A DNA stretch of 64,000 bases from Castor canadensis (GCF_047511655.1 NC_133391.1:103701384-103765383), one strand, 5' to 3'; positions 1 to 13,625 are shown, numbered from the stretch's first letter. Notes: generated from the sequence alone by a model not told the origin. Numbers and translations are program-made.

Positions 1-3000
1 AATGTAAAGTCAAAACTTTCTTCTTACAAAGAAAGAAAGATTGGAAGAAGGAAGAAAAGAGAGAGAGATTACAATGACATTGTAAATATCCTAGTCCCAA
101 CACTAATAATCTTATACTAAATGCGGCCTTTTTGATAAATTTACTAATTAGAATTTTCTTTTTCTCAAACTCAAAATAAAAAATCTCAACTTTAGCAGGG
201 TAGAAAATGAGAGAGCTATAGTTTATACAAAGTAAGGACGATATTCAAAATAGTATTCTAGGCACTGCTTCCAGTTAACTGTCAATAATTCTGAGACATG
301 CCCTGAAAAACAGAGGTAGAATTTACCATTAAAAAACCTGCCTTGATATTATGAAACACATGCTGTTCTTTGGGACTTCTCAAAGTAGCAGCCCATCATA
401 CTGCAAGACAAAGTAATTTTCTTATATGACTGACTTGAAAGGGGTCAGGTTTTCCAAAGTAGAGTAGAGATATTTTGCATTTTCATGTAAGGGTAAAATA
501 AGTGTAATGAATGTGTGTTAAGAAATGAAGAGATATGTATAATGGCCTTTTTAGAAGACTGTATAATATAATTAAACCTTACCCTTCTTATTTCTCTCTA
601 ATATATCCATGAAAAGATACCCTAAAAAGAAAAATAATCTTTAGCTGTTACTTAAAAGAAAAACAGAAAAGAAGCAAATTCCCAATTCTTACAGGTATTT
701 CTACATTGTGTCACCCAATAAGTTAGAATCCAGGAATGGCACCTTCTGTCAAGCAGATTCCTAGGCATGACTCTCTGCACAAGAACGCTGCTAGGAACTG
801 GATATTGCATGAATCTCAACCACTGCAACAATACCTTGTATTCAAAGAAATTGGTTCGATGAGATGACTCTAATGTGTACAGTATAGTAAATATATTGAG
901 AATGGCCTCAACTTTCCAGCCCCAAATATGACCAATAGTATCAGAGCTGGAAGAACAACAAAAAGACATAAGTACAAAAAATTGGCCTCAAAAGGTCAAA
1001 GGAAGAGAGAAATAGTAAAATGCTCATCTTCAGTAGACATATGCTTTATTTTAAAATGTGGGAGGTGCATTCTTTACGATGCAGAGTGGAAAGGGGAATG
1101 AAAGCATCCATGCACAACCCCAAAGCTATGATGCCACAGACTGATAATTCTGTTATGGAGATAAAACTGACACATATGGACCCATAGAAATGAAAGTTTT
1201 AGTATCGCAGAAATAAAACAGAATGTTTGTTTTGTCTCTACACAGTAAGCCATCCCCTTTGAGTTTACAGCTGTATTATGGAATTTTTCATCGAGGCATA
1301 GCACCAATACAGAGCTATAAGCTGAGCACTTGTCACAAAACTTCAAATTTGCTTACCACTTGACAAAATCTGTAAGGAATAGTCAAATAACAACTATAAA
1401 AGATGAGGAACAGCAATAATAAACTGAATTGATAAATTTAAAAAACCAAGTCGAAGAAAAAAGGTTGGAAAAAAAACACCTGTCATCCCTCATACAGAAC
1501 ACTCACATGAAAACAGATTTTGAAATCAGCTCCTTTGCTTTTATTAGGAAGAAATGAAAGCATAGTTAGTTGTGAAACAAAAATTAAATCTTGTCAAGAA
1601 CAATCTAAGTCATTATCAAAAATAATTAAGAAGTAAAGATCAATAGTTCAGACAGTTAATCGAATAAAAAGTAAATTTGGGAAACATGCAAAATGTTGAG
1701 GAGATCATTAATTTCTAAGATTAAAAAATGGCAGATATAGCAGGTAGTGGAAGAATATCACCATTTTTAGATGCCTAATGAAATTTTATAAATGGTGATA
1801 ATCACCTATGTCAATTAACATCACAAATTGAGATAACCAGAAGCACACAACACCAGCTATGGAGAATTTTTGCTAAAAACACAAACCTGAAACTAAATGA
1901 GCCTGGTGTGGTCAAATTTTCAGTGCAGAAGAGCATATGCCATAGGACTGCACTAAGGAAAATCTGACTGTGCAAAATTCTACAAGAAAGTAGTGTAGTT
2001 TCTACAATAGGAGAATTTGAGGAGTAAAACAAGTTGAGAACAGATTAGAAAAGATTTGAGAGGTATAGCAATGAAAATCTAAATGTAAAACTGGAACTGG
2101 AGCCAACGTTGGTATCAATAAATGCCAAATACGATGGAGGGTTAGCCTCAGAATGCTTAAAGCAAACAGTAATACATAAAGTCCATGCAAAGCCAATATT
2201 TTTAATTTATTTACTGTTGGAATGATGACTGATTGGGGGTGAGAGAGAGAGAGAGATTCGTTTCTTTCCAGTAAGGCTGAGTTCTATTTACCTAACATTT
2301 CTGGCCTTTTTCCACTCTCTAGCTCACATTCAGAGAGGAGCAGCTTAGGCAAAGATTTAATTAGAGGGTAAAAAGGGACATAGTGGATGAGCTGGCAGGG
2401 TCTTTATGGCAAAAGATTAGGAACAGTATTGCTGCTTTCCAAAAACCCTAAAATCAAAAAAGTTTCATAGACCCTAGTGAAATTCTAACTTAAATTGTGA
2501 ACTCTATTCCTAGACATACAATGCTAGTACCGCTACTCAAAATCTATATTGTCTTCAATAACAGGAAAGAGAAGATGAAGGGGGGACATCAAAAATTCAC
2601 GTAAGTTTGCATAAAGCTTAAGAACTTCTTCTACTGAGTGATTACACATTGGTTCTTGATTTATTACACAAAAGAGGAAAACATCCTTACTAGGTATACT
2701 TCTCAGACCCAAGTAATTTTATAACAAGAGACAGTGGCAACAGTCACAGCACAAGATTTCTAAAATTTCCTGCATGGGCTTTGTCAAAAGCCATTCAACT
2801 CAATTCTGCAATGCAGAAACATAGAACCAATGAGGGAAAGGGAATTCAGATGTTTGAAATATACTATGCAGGAAAGAAAGAACCTCATTTAAAGACCTTA
2901 CAATAGGGATGCCACCAAAGCAAATCTATAAATGTGTTGAAGACTCTAATAATGGCTCAGATGGAATTTTTTGAAAGAGGAAGCATTTTAATAGATGGAT

Positions 3001-4254
3001 TATAGACCCTTCCATATGTGGAATGCATAGTGCTCAGATTAACCTTTTATTGGGAGAGTCCTTTCAACTGAGTGTGTTCATTTTAATTTCTCTGAGCTTC
3101 AATTCATAAGGTTAATATGACTTCACTCACACTTTTTTCCTGTTCCAGAACTGCTGGCTGGGTGAGAATTCTGAGCTCTTAGTATCAGGAAGCATACCAG
3201 ATACAAATAGAAGACAATTCTTCCAAAAGACTGTCCAGAAATCACTCAACAAAAGAAACTCATCAAGGGAATACACCTACAGAAAATAACCAGAGTTTCC
3301 CAGTCATGGTTCTGAATTACAGCATTCAGTCTCTTTGAATTTCCAGATGACATAGAAGAAAATTAATTAGAATCAGCATTAAGTATATACTACTCAACCA
3401 ATCAGTGACTGGGGATGGTGCTGGAGAGATAAGAACCATGTGACACTAACATAGAGGTTAACTTGGCAGACCTTGCGACTTGCCTATGTAATGTTTATTT
3501 TCTATAATTTTATGATTGCAATGGAAACCTAATTTTGTATGGGATAACAATGTTTCTAGTCAAAATGCAATATTCCTTAGCCTCTCAGATATAAAAATAG
3601 TCAATTGTCAAGGTTCTGGCATATAGATGAGATTTTCTAGATAAGGCATTGGAGAAAGTTTCTAAAGGAAAAGTGGTAGAAACCACATGCCTTGTGTTCT
3701 GGCAATGATATAATGCCGATGGTGGCCAGACATTTTATAAGCATGTGCACTGGCAAGAGCCAGTGCATGGGTGAAATACCTAAAGGAAACCTAGTATGTA
3801 AAGGCATGGAAAAGCTACAAGACCTGGATGTTTACCTCCAGAATTTTATGATATGACAAAAATAAACTTTCTTAAGTTTATTTAAGTTTAGTTAAGTCAG
3901 TGTAAATAGATTTTACAGTTATGTGATCAGTATTTGATGCCTAGCCATATCAGAGAAGTAGATTTTGGCTGGTCAACAATCCAAGAAAATTACTTTTTGC
4001 AATTGATGATGACAAAAGTTATCAAATTATAGAAAAGAAAAAATAGTGTAAAAATGTAGTTAAATCTGTGGAAAATTGAGGGTTATGCAAAAGCATAGCA
4101 CTCTTTATACTACATAGAAGTTTAGAATAATAAAAATAATTGTGGGATAAGAGTATTTGTGCAACGCTTTAAATTAATCAACATAATTTGAACATCAAGA
4201 GATTGATTGTTTAAAAGGAACTATCACTTACCTCAACTAATAAAAGTATACAGT
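1..4254. other. AT-rich non-coding DNA, no gene seen
   Basis: The longest open frames here are about 60 to 105 codons, lie on both strands and have no recognisable domain, so I regard them as chance. The left edge is a purine-rich stretch (about 1-70). I see no confident SINE or LINE in this block. It is either unique sequence or repeats too old to recognise by eye. Confidence 0.6.
2241..2256. repeat. (GA)n microsatellite
   Basis: Eight uninterrupted GA units, a short simple repeat. Confidence 0.8.
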
Positions 4255-4345
4255 AGGGGCTAGAGTGTGGCTCAAGTGGTATAGCACTTGCCTAGCAAGC
4301 ACTAGACCCTGAGTTCAAACCCAAGGTACTTCCAAAAAAAGTGTT
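4255..4345 (+). mobile_element. ID-like tRNA-derived SINE
   Basis: This is a short SINE with a pol III A box (TGGCTCAAGTGG at 4268-4279) and B box (GAGTTCAAACC at 4311-4321), ending in an A-run. The region between the boxes has the 'gcacttgcctagcaagc' motif of rodent ID-like elements. It is a retroposon, not a working tRNA gene, because it cannot fold into a full cloverleaf. Confidence 0.85.
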
Positions 4346-4889
4346 CAGAAGATGAGAAAGAGAAAATCTAAAAAGGGATGAATGGAAATATGCATCAAAT
4401 AATAAAAAATCTCCAAATCAGTAAAAAAAATTCTAGCTAAATATGTACCTGGAGTAAAAAGAATCCAGAAAGTTAAAAACAAACAACAAACACTTATTAA
4501 TAAACTTTTTATAAATCCATCATGTGACTTTTAACGTTAGTATTAAATCAGAAATAAACACAAAAGCACTACATAAAGCTAGGCTGTTTTTTATTTATTC
4601 TCGAAAAATTATAAAAGTCAATAACAAGCATCCAAGCACCAAACAATATAGTACCCAAAAGCATAAGGCAAACAGTGTCAGAAATGCAGTATTTTCAGGA
4701 AAAATATATTAGAATGTTTTATTGTTCTCATTATCAGTCTGTTATAGGTCCACTATACAAAAATCAGTTTGACCACTATGGAAATTAGGTTAGGAAGAAG
4801 CATGGTTTGGGTATGATGGAGGTCTGAGGTTGAACCTTGGATCCCAATCAAGTACTATATATGTTCTGAAAGCTTGAAAATTCCTCTTT

Positions 4890-5007
4890 GAAGAATGAAA
4901 GAAGAAGGCAGAATAGGAGAAAGGAAAGTAAGAGGAAGAGACAAAGAAGAAAGAGGAAAAGAAGAGGAGGAAGATAAAGCAGAAGAGAGAGAAAAAGACA
5001 AGAAAAA
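4890..5007. repeat. Purine-rich (GA/GAA) low-complexity tract
   Basis: About 118 bases are nearly all A or G on the plus strand. Read on the minus strand they give an artificial 85-codon frame rich in Phe, Leu and Ser. Such tracts often grow from SINE tails and can form triplex DNA. No gene is implied. Confidence 0.75.
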
Positions 5008-5034
5008 TCCATTGCAGGTCCAGTGTTGCTGCCA

Positions 5035-5145
5035 TTACACACATCATTCCATTTAACCCTCGTGTATGCTTTTCCCCACTTTACTGAAGACCAAATATAC
5101 TTTCAGAGGTACATTTCCCAAGGTCACACATATGGTTTTTAGTTG
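5035..5145 (-). repeat. MIR-like remnant (antisense)
   Basis: The order 'catttaaccctcgtgta', 'ccccactttactgaagacc', 'cccaaggtcacaca' follows the antisense MIR core (fall in counts, tail of 'cccattttacagatgagg', 'gcccaaggtcacacag'). The copy is very diverged. Confidence 0.4.
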
Positions 5146-5149
5146 CTGT

Positions 5150-6585
5150 GTTTTTAGTATTATCCTATTTTCTTTTTCTGATACTAGAAATTTGTTTCTA
5201 GGGCTATTTTACTTTGAAAAATTTGAAAAATAAAAAGGAATGATTTCCTACTTTGGGGAAAACAAAATTTTTAAATGTGAGTATAAGTTTCTTGATTAAG
5301 AAGTCGAAATGTTGTATCAGTATTTGCTTAAAACCTGTTGATAGCCATGCACAATTAGGTTACATTTTAATAGTCATACAATTGATGGGAGTGTTTTGAG
5401 AGGAACTATTTCTGAAATTTTTCCTATTTATTTTCCAAACTGACAAACATGAAGCACAGAGAGGAACTGTTTGAAATAAATAAAATGTTGTGCAGTTTAT
5501 GCACAAATTATATGATCTAGGTCAAAATATATTCCAAAATAAGAATCTTTTCAGTTTGATAAAGTAACTGTTTGAAATCCTTTAAAGCACTATTCTCTTC
5601 AAACATTTTGAAACAAAAAAAATTCGCCTTTTGATGGAAACTATGTGTTTCATTATAAAGATGGAACATGATGCTCCCTGGCTTACATATTCTTTGCAGA
5701 AGGAGGTCCTTTTTTGTACTGAATTTTTAGCATATAGTAAAGATCCAGATTGTAAAAAATTAATTTCAGGCATGACAGACTGGAAGTATATATTGAACAG
5801 ATCTGGGAACAGAAATGATGCAAATGCCTTTCTCCCAGCTTCTGAAAATTATGTAATGGACCAGCATTTCAGGATAGACTTCTGTTTGAGTGAAACACGG
5901 ACTCTCAATCAGAGGATAGAACCAAAAATGACTTTTGAAAAGCGAAAGTATACAGCGATTTCCTACAAATAGTATTTCATGAACATCAACTCTAGAGATA
6001 GCATTATAGATAAGCATTAGGATACTCACATACATTTTAATTACTAGTGATGATAATAGAACTAGGATAAAAAACATTTCTTCTGAATGAGCAAGAGCAG
6101 TAAAAGACATTGACTTATTAAAGGAAGAAAACCAGTGATGCATTAAGAGCTAGAAATAAAAATCAATGAAATCATTTTAACCCTTCAGCATGTTGCTATT
6201 ATGTTTAAAGTATTATACAATTTGTTCAGTCACAATGATGACTGTAACATTTATATTTCCGATACAGTGATCTATATATTATTTAGTGTTTCTACTTCAA
6301 AGCAAATTAGAAGACTGATAAGCATCAAGATGACAAAAATATTTGAAAGATTTGTACCTTCCTGTTATTAAACTATTTTAAATATGATACCTGCAGTGAG
6401 TGAAAATGAATAGTGCTACATACTTGTTAGTATGGAAGTTTTACAATAATGTTTTTGATGAATGATATCCTTAGAAAAAAGCAAGGGAAAATTACACAAA
6501 GGAATGGGTCCATTTATATTTGGACATATAACTAGAATTAGAAATCTTACTAATAAAATATAGAAACTATCAACACAGAACATGG
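5150..6585. other. Non-coding DNA, no gene seen
   Basis: Two overlapping open frames on opposite strands (5631-5972 plus, 113 codons; 5766-6143 minus, 125 codons) are the longest outside the retroviral part. Neither shows a domain, a start context or a composition that would support a protein. I treat both as chance frames. Confidence 0.5.
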
Positions 6586-6587
6586 AT

Positions 6588-6712
6588 GGATTTTTTTTCT
6601 TTTTTTAAAAAAAAGACAGGGTCTTTCTTTATAGACCAGTCTGGCCTTGAACTCACAATCCTCCTGTCTCTGCTCTGAATTATAGGCATGTGCCACCACA
6701 CCTAACTGGATG
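6588..6712 (-). mobile_element. B1-like (7SL-derived) SINE
   Basis: The plus strand shows a T-rich start, then 'gacagggtctttctttatag', 'ctggccttgaactcacaat' and 'ataggcatgtgccaccacac'. This is the reverse complement of a B1 monomer with its A-tail. A single 7SL-derived monomer is typical of rodents. Confidence 0.85.
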
Positions 6713-6892
6713 GACTTAGAGAAAGGTCCTGTTAAACTAATCCATTTACAGATTATCTATGAAGTCAATTCAATGCAACGCAACTCAACAAATGTTTTCA
6801 AGAGCCCATTACATGTAACTATTCCCTCAAACAATTTTTAAGGAGAGGAGTAAAAAATGTGATATATCCCTTTTCTTATTTCTTTCTTTCTT

Positions 6893-6985
6893 CCTTTCTT
6901 TTCTTTTTTTTTTTTTTTTTTTTGCAGTCTTGGGATTTGAACTCAGTATCTTGTGCTTTCCAGGCAGCTATGCCACCAATGCCTC
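6893..6985 (-). mobile_element. ID-like SINE fragment
   Basis: A pyrimidine and poly-T run (the A-tail on the minus strand) is followed by 'gcagtcttgggatttgaact' and 'gccacc', the antisense B-box half of the ID-like element. The A-box half is degraded. Confidence 0.7.
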
Positions 6986-6999
6986 CTCCTGCCAATTTT

Positions 7000-8214
7000 T
7001 TAAAAGACGTAACATATCACAATATGAACAAACCAACTGTTATGGAAATTTATCAGCATCTTAAGTGTATGAAGCATTGTGGCAGGGCTGGCATTTGAGA
7101 TAGGACTACCATAAAGGGTAAGACTTCAACATGGAGAGCTATAAAAGGTGGTATAATTGGGCGAAAGCCAGTGCAAGTCTACTCTCATAAAATTGCCTAT
7201 AGTAAAGCTCAATAAAGTCATTCGCTCACTTTAACTCAATAAATAGAAGGCAAAGTCTCTATAAGAGAGATGATACTCAGTTTATCCAAATATTTAAGAG
7301 ACTATACATAGCCAGTACTCATCTAAGAACAACTTCTGCAAAATGGATTTTCATTTCTATCCTTATCTCTAACCAATAAACTATTTTTTAATCTATCTAC
7401 TTCTACTTTCCCATTGTTATATATGTATTAAATAGCTTTTACCTAATTTTATTAGTGATAAAATTAGATAGATACACACACACTGTATGTTCACTGTTCT
7501 CAATATCACTTCCCAATGTCATGGACAAAAAAATATATAAACCTTCAAAGATTATTCTGTGAAATAAACTCATAAAAAATTTTTGGAATAATTTTGCCTA
7601 AATCCATGTCTCTAGATAATGTATAGGTGAAATTTTATGCCACAAAATCTCCCAATTTAAATAAAAATTCACTTCTGTCTAATTAGAAATAAATCACTCC
7701 AAAAGATAAGATGTATGTCATGAAAAATCTAATTCAGAAGACAAAAAAAATGAGCAGAAATATGAGATATTGGTAAAATATATACATAGACAGGAAAAAA
7801 GCAAAAATATGTGTATAATTAGATAAATTGGTCTATAATATTATTAACACCAAAACACTTTTCAATAATAAAACATATTTTTAAAATTTGAAATTATGGG
7901 CAATAACTTAAATTCTATTGTTTCTTCATCTTTATAGATATTTCTGAATATGTATTTTACTCACTAATTTTAAATTCTGTCATATCTTTTAAGTAGACTC
8001 AGGCTCACATCTTTATTTCAAAGTAAACATTTTAATTTCTACTTATTAAAATGTTCTTTTTGCTCTTATAATTCTCTCATAATTTTCTCCTATACAAAAT
8101 GGAGTAATAAATGGCATCAGACTACTGTTGGTGGTAGAATTTCATACCTGTTACTGGGTCACTTTCTTCTTATCTAATAACGATATGCTATTCTCATGTA
8201 AACTTCCCTTTTTA
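7000..8214. other. AT-rich non-coding DNA
   Basis: No gene or strong repeat is visible. A small perfect inverted repeat lies at 7443-7467. Confidence 0.5.
7443..7467. repeat. Perfect 10-bp inverted repeat
   Basis: CTAATTTTAT at 7443-7452 is followed by a 5-nt loop and its exact complement at 7458-7467. It is AT-rich and may be chance or an element end. Confidence 0.6.
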
Positions 8215-8508
8215 TCAATACTGGGGTGTAAACTTAGGGTCTGTGCTTACTAGGCAGATGCTCTGCCATTTGAGCCAGGCCTCTACCCCTGTTTTGCTTT
8301 AGTTGTTTTTCAAGTAGTATCTTGTGTTTTTGCCCATGTCCTCCCACGTAACTGGAATCACAGGCACTTGCCAACACTGGACATGCTGGTTGAGACAAGA
8401 TCTTGGTAACTTTTTGCCCTAGAAGGCCTTTACCTGTGATACTCCAGATCTCCACCTGCCAATTAGCTGGGATTACTGTGTGAGTGAACATGCCCAGCTT
8501 AAACTTCT
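8215..8508 (-). mobile_element. Trimeric SINE (B1-B1-ID fusion)
   Basis: On the plus strand an antisense ID-like unit (about 8220-8280, ending 'gccatttgagccaggcc') is followed by an antisense B1-like unit (about 8290-8395) and a second B1-like unit (about 8400-8508, with 'tttttgccctagaaggcct' and 'agctgggattactgtgtgag'). The same three-part order and the same internal joint recur at 57345-57672, so this is an amplified composite family and not a chance cluster. Confidence 0.75.
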
Positions 8509-8624
8509 TTTTTTTCTAATACTACTCTTTTATGTTCTTATGTCTCAATATCTACCTACATGTTCTTTCCTCCAACAAGTCTAGAAATGAAACAAAATAG
8601 TAATCTTAACTATGGCTCTCTTGT

Positions 8625-8790
8625 TGCTTTTATATGGCATGCACTGGGACAAATGCTTTGCCTCTCTTTTCCTTAATAATCTCAGAGCTCTTGTAAGGAA
8701 AGCACTATTAACCCCATTTGCAGATAAGGAAATTTTGTCTCATTATGGATCAAATAACATCCAGGTATGTCAGATTCCAAAGAACAGCAT
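8625..8790 (-). repeat. MIR remnant (antisense)
   Basis: The order 'gcatgcactgggacaaatgc', 'cttaataatctcagagctct', 'actattaaccccatttgcag' and 'ataaggaaat' follows the antisense MIR core. This repeat is shared by all mammals. Confidence 0.6.
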
Positions 8791-8954
8791 GCTTTTCCTG
8801 TGCTTTTTCTCCTCTTCCTTTTCCACATGGATAGGTGCCAATATGTATGCAGAAATACATATATGTGTGTCTATATATATGTACAAAGGTGTTTGCATGC
8901 ATATGTATGTGCCTACTAATTTTAGGTGAAGATTACAGCAATTTTTTAAATATA

Positions 8955-9110
8955 TCTGCCTGTATACCAGACTGTAAATTGGTTTAAAGAAATGAAAGAG
9001 TTGTATTCACAGTTTTTGCAGTCCTCATAGTCTGCATTTTTCTCAAGCCTAACATAGTAACTGGCACATAGTAGTTACTCAATAAATTATTGTTGATTGA
9101 ATAACAAAAA
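8955..9110 (+). repeat. L2 3' end
   Basis: The segment ends with 'aactggcacatagtagttac' and 'tcaataaattattgttgatt', the characteristic L2 3' terminus. The upstream part matches weakly. Confidence 0.6.
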
Positions 9111-12100
9111 CATTTCTAAGTTTATTTCGAGAATTGTCTGATATTTTCAGTCACACATTTGCTTTTACCTAGGAATAATATTTTCTATTCATTTAATTTT
9201 CTCCAGTTTTAAAGCATGTTTTGGGGAAATTTGCCTACTATTAAGAATAATATGTTCTGAAATTGTCAAGTTTGATTTTGCCTAGCAAAATGATTACACA
9301 TTAACAATTTTATCACAAATCACCTTTTGTAGTAGGAAAAGTAAGAAAGAAATTTCTTCAGGGATCCTATTTTTCAGTTGATACTAATTAGATTTTTTAA
9401 AACCAAGTTTAAATCTCACACTGTTCTGGCTTGAACAGTGCCAAATGATAATCTGATGTGACATACACTTCCTATAGCAATAACATTTTGGCAGATAAAC
9501 TCCCCAACGAGAAACAACGATTTCTATGCTTAGATGAATTTTGTGATAGAACGCAAATGGAAAAAAAAAAAGTAACAGAATTTTTAAAACATACTCCACA
9601 GTATAATGAATCTCCTTTCCAGGTTTACTGGAAGTTCCTGAATCCATAGAGGGTGAAAACACTCAGCAAATAATAACCTATACATCATAGACTCCTATTG
9701 TCCTTGGAAGGCTGATAGAATAACTGATTATTATTTACACTGAAATTCATTCCTCGAAATCTTGTATCCCTTCCCTTCATTATGCAATGCTGTCTTGGAC
9801 CTGGGAATCTAGAAATGTGGAAATTATAACACTTTGACACACCATGTAAATGAGGTATCGCTGTAACATGCTATTTAAATAAAGTTTGGAACAAACATTC
9901 AGTAGGGAAGTTTGGAAAACTTATAACGAGATTACCTCATAACTTTTTTTATATGAGTATTTTTATATTTCCCCCTAGCCATCTTTTAATTCCAACAAGA
10001 AGGTACAGTGTGCCAATTTAGGTCTCCAGCAGCAAAGCTACACATTGTCTTCTTGTGGCAATTAGTCAGGAGCTGAGCTTGTTGAGTTTGTCGTTTGAGC
10101 TGCTGCTTCTTTACTTTAGATGATATTTGGCTTGGAGGATCTTTGTGTCTCTGATACAAATACTTGCAATGAATATTATCAGTCTTAATCAACAAGATTT
10201 TTTACCATCAGTTTTGAAATAAAAAAGTACTCACATTGGTAAAAGTGTCCACATTAGTCTATTCACTTTATTCATTTTCTGCATGTTATTTTCATGATCA
10301 GTTGGAAGACCAACATGCTGGATGCTTACGGAAAGTTTTAAGACTAAGTGTATTCAAAAGTTTCCCTTTAAAATGAATTTATTTTATTTTAAAACTACTA
10401 TGACTATTCCACCACAAATGACTGGTCAAAGTTAGGCATGCCACCTGGAAAAAAGAAAACGAAACACCTCATTCTTGCAACTTAAGTTCATTGTCTTTTG
10501 AACTATGTTGGTTTTACAGACCTTTGTTTGCTTGTATGTTAGAATCAAAAAATTAGAAATATATAAAATGTAAGTTATAAAGGAGGTTAAAAATTCAGAC
10601 TTCCTTATTTTATTTTACATCTAACTGCCAGAAAGCTTAGATGCAAAAATATTCATTTATTAAAATACATTTTTATCTTCTTACAATTAAAGAGCTGCTA
10701 ATAAGATGTGATGGAACCTTTCTCTACTGTGTCTCCTGTCCAAGTTGATGGTACTTCCCACAATTTCCATACTCTTTGAACTCCGTATACCTTCTCCTAG
10801 TCCTTCTATTCAGCTTTTCACTGTTACTGCTTTTTCTAAATTTCTTACTATAAATAAACATTTCATGTGAAACATCTTTCTGTTAAAGAAAACAAAAAGG
10901 TATATCTAGTGGAAAAAATTAAGTTTCAACAATCTAAAGAACTATCCAAAGAAGAATCTGGCCAGAGAGACCCAGACAGCCCCCTGCCACGCCCACCCAG
11001 CCAGGAAAAGCCACTGCATCTCTTCAGAAACTCTTTCAGTCCCCATTTGCTCTCTAAATAGCCCTCTGAAGAATTTCCCAAGGAGATTTCTTCTCAGGGA
11101 ACTTGGGAAATGTTCTTTTCATTAGGGTGGGTTTTTGGGAAGGAGTGGATGAAAGCAACCATTAGGTCAGGTTACTAAACATAGCTTGCCATATACTTTA
11201 ATTCTGACAGAGAAAAAACAAGAAACAAAAACATCTTCACTACATGCGGGAAAGCTTTCTGAATAACAACAAGAGATTTTCAAGTTCAAGTCTGGCTATC
11301 CCCATGCCAATACATATTTACATCGGATTGTAGAAACTATAGTTTCTAAATAGCCTGACTTCTAATGTTTCATTACCAAAATTATTTCCCCAAATAGTCC
11401 CCTATCTCCTTAGAAACTGTGACCTTTCTTATTTACATGAATAGAGAAGTAACAGGCAAATTATTCTTTCATAGCTCTTAGACATTTTCAACAGAGAAAG
11501 CCGCTTGTCTATTTTATTTGCTCATGTACTTCAAATTGATTCGTCGTTTTGGGAGGAAAGCAATAGAATCTAAGTCTAGCCTCCATTTGTGCTTTTGCCA
11601 GTTTCCAGCAGAGCTGGCTGAGAGAAAGCTGAAGGGCATTGATGTAAAATTAGAGTGGACAGGGTAAGCACTTGCACTTCCTCAACAGACAGTTTACCAA
11701 AAACATTTTAGCTTCTTTCATTTATCTTTTACTTAACAAGCATAAAATTAATTGGGTCTGGTTGTTTGCTTTGTTGAAATACATTGAAAGTTCACATATA
11801 TTTAAATGTAATACTTCCCATACTCATATCAGTTAAATCTAATTTTTAACTGTTTTTTTTCATGTTTATTTTTCCTTTACATCTCTGGTCAAACAGATAA
11901 CAGTAGATATGTCAGCTTTCATTATTTTGTTTTGTTTATGTGTATAGCTTTAAATTTTTAATACATTTATATTAAGTAATTGCTATTTTCAAATGTAAAA
12001 ATACATCCCTTATAACTCTGTTCATTGATTTTTAAACATACATAAACATAACTACTGCACATCAAACACATTTTCCTATAAAAGGTTTTAAAATTATAAC

Positions 12101-13368
12101 ATTGCTTTAGGCAACAAATATCAGATTTTTGCTTGTAACAGGTTTAGTGGAAGTGCTTTCAGATTATGTAATAATTTTATTTGATTGTTTGAAGTGAGTC
12201 TTTTTTTAAGTGACAAATTCTAAATGTATTTTTTCATAATCTCTTGACTCTGTTTATTAGGAAGACATCTTGTTATAACCTACATCTGTATGATTAAATT
12301 AATTTTTTCATAAAAATATCACACCCTTAACATGTTGAATGGATTCTAACTAATACCTTTCCATTAAGACCAGAGACGCCTACCACTAAAAATCACGTGC
12401 TATATTCCTTTGTTTTTAACATCTTAGAAAAATGTGTCCTCCCAGCATTACTTTAAATTTTATGACTATTAGATTAACTCTGGAATTTTTTCTTTTGATA
12501 AATTTGAATTCATGGAATCATTATCATTTCAGCCTCCACAATAAACTAATATAGTAAGAGGAAAAAAATTAAGAACAACACTTTTAGCAATCTTAAGTTT
12601 TGTGATTCCACCTGAAGGTAATCAGATGAAAACACAGACCTTAAGGCTTTTACCAGTCTAAATTTATGACAGTTTATTCAAAGAAAGGATTAGAAGTTAT
12701 AAATCCAAAAGTAAAAATTATTATTTCCACGGTCTTTTGCTGTCAGACCAAATATAGGAATGAAAATCTTGTAGCTTTATTGTTAATTCTACACAATACA
12801 AAAAATAATCAATGGATCTAACTGATCTTTAAATGTAATCAGTTGAAATTCAATTTAACACCAAATATAATTAATATGACTAACTTGGAAAATATTTAGG
12901 ACAAATATTGCAAGCAAAGAGTTAAAATTCTTAGAACATGAAGAACTTATGGATTAATATGAAAGATACCAGCACACTAAAAGAGCAATTACAGACGTGA
13001 TGTGAAGAAAAGAAATATGCATCCTAGTTGTATGTGCATGTGTATTGTGTGTGAACACATAAAAACATAAATAAGAAAAATATGCAAAACAAAAGTATTC
13101 TCTGGGGGTACAGGCAAAGGAGAACAGAAAACATTTTAAATATAGCTCTAACATTCTTTTTCACAATAAATACATCAATAGTTAAAGCTAATATCATAAA
13201 ATTGCTAATATTTATCAAATTTTTCTGGTGAGTTAGGGAGAACTTGCTCTTTTTTCTGAAACTTTCTTATCATTTTATTTAAGCTAATTTTGAATTTGAA
13301 AGTAATCAGAATTTTCTTTAAAAGAGCTGTTTAAAATGACTATTAATAAATAAAATAAAAGCTAATGA
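9111..13368. other. Mostly unique non-coding DNA
   Basis: No gene or confident repeat is seen in more than 4 kb. Base composition rises in GC around 10960-11050 and 11560-11660. These two patches look less decayed than their surroundings and could be conserved non-coding sequence, but I cannot test that here. Confidence 0.5.
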
Positions 13369-13369
13369 A

Positions 13370-13625
13370 TTTATCAACATTACTAGTAATCAAAAAATTA
13401 TAATTAAAGACAAAATAAAAATTGGAAAATAGCTATAAGAGATTTTTCAGTGTAGGATACTCAATGTTAATATGGATAAGATGACGAGGTCACATTCATC
13501 CAATGCAATAGGAGTGTAAATTGATGTACCCTTTCTGAAAATCCACTTGGATATAGGTGTAAAGAGTATGAAATTCCTTTTCTGAGAATCAGCCTAAGGA
13601 CAAAAGAAATGTGATAAAATATATA
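13370..13625 (+). mobile_element. Old L1 fragment
   Basis: The order 'ggagtgtaaattgatgtacc', 'tctgaaaatccacttggata' and 'tgagaatcagcctaaggaca' follows the 3' part of L1 ORF2 in old L1M/HAL1-type elements. No open frame is left. Confidence 0.5.

Noticed and set aside
4255-4345. Possible tRNA gene because of clear A and B boxes.
   Set aside because: The sequence does not fold into a full cloverleaf, has an A-tail and recurs many times in the window. It is a tRNA-derived SINE.
4790-5047. An 85-codon frame rich in Phe, Leu and Ser that looks like a membrane protein.
   Set aside because: It is the pyrimidine side of a purine-rich low-complexity tract.
5631-6143. Two overlapping open frames on opposite strands (113 and 125 codons).
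   Set aside because: No domain, no recognisable family and a composition like the AT-rich surroundings. In 64 kb read in six frames such lengths are expected by chance.
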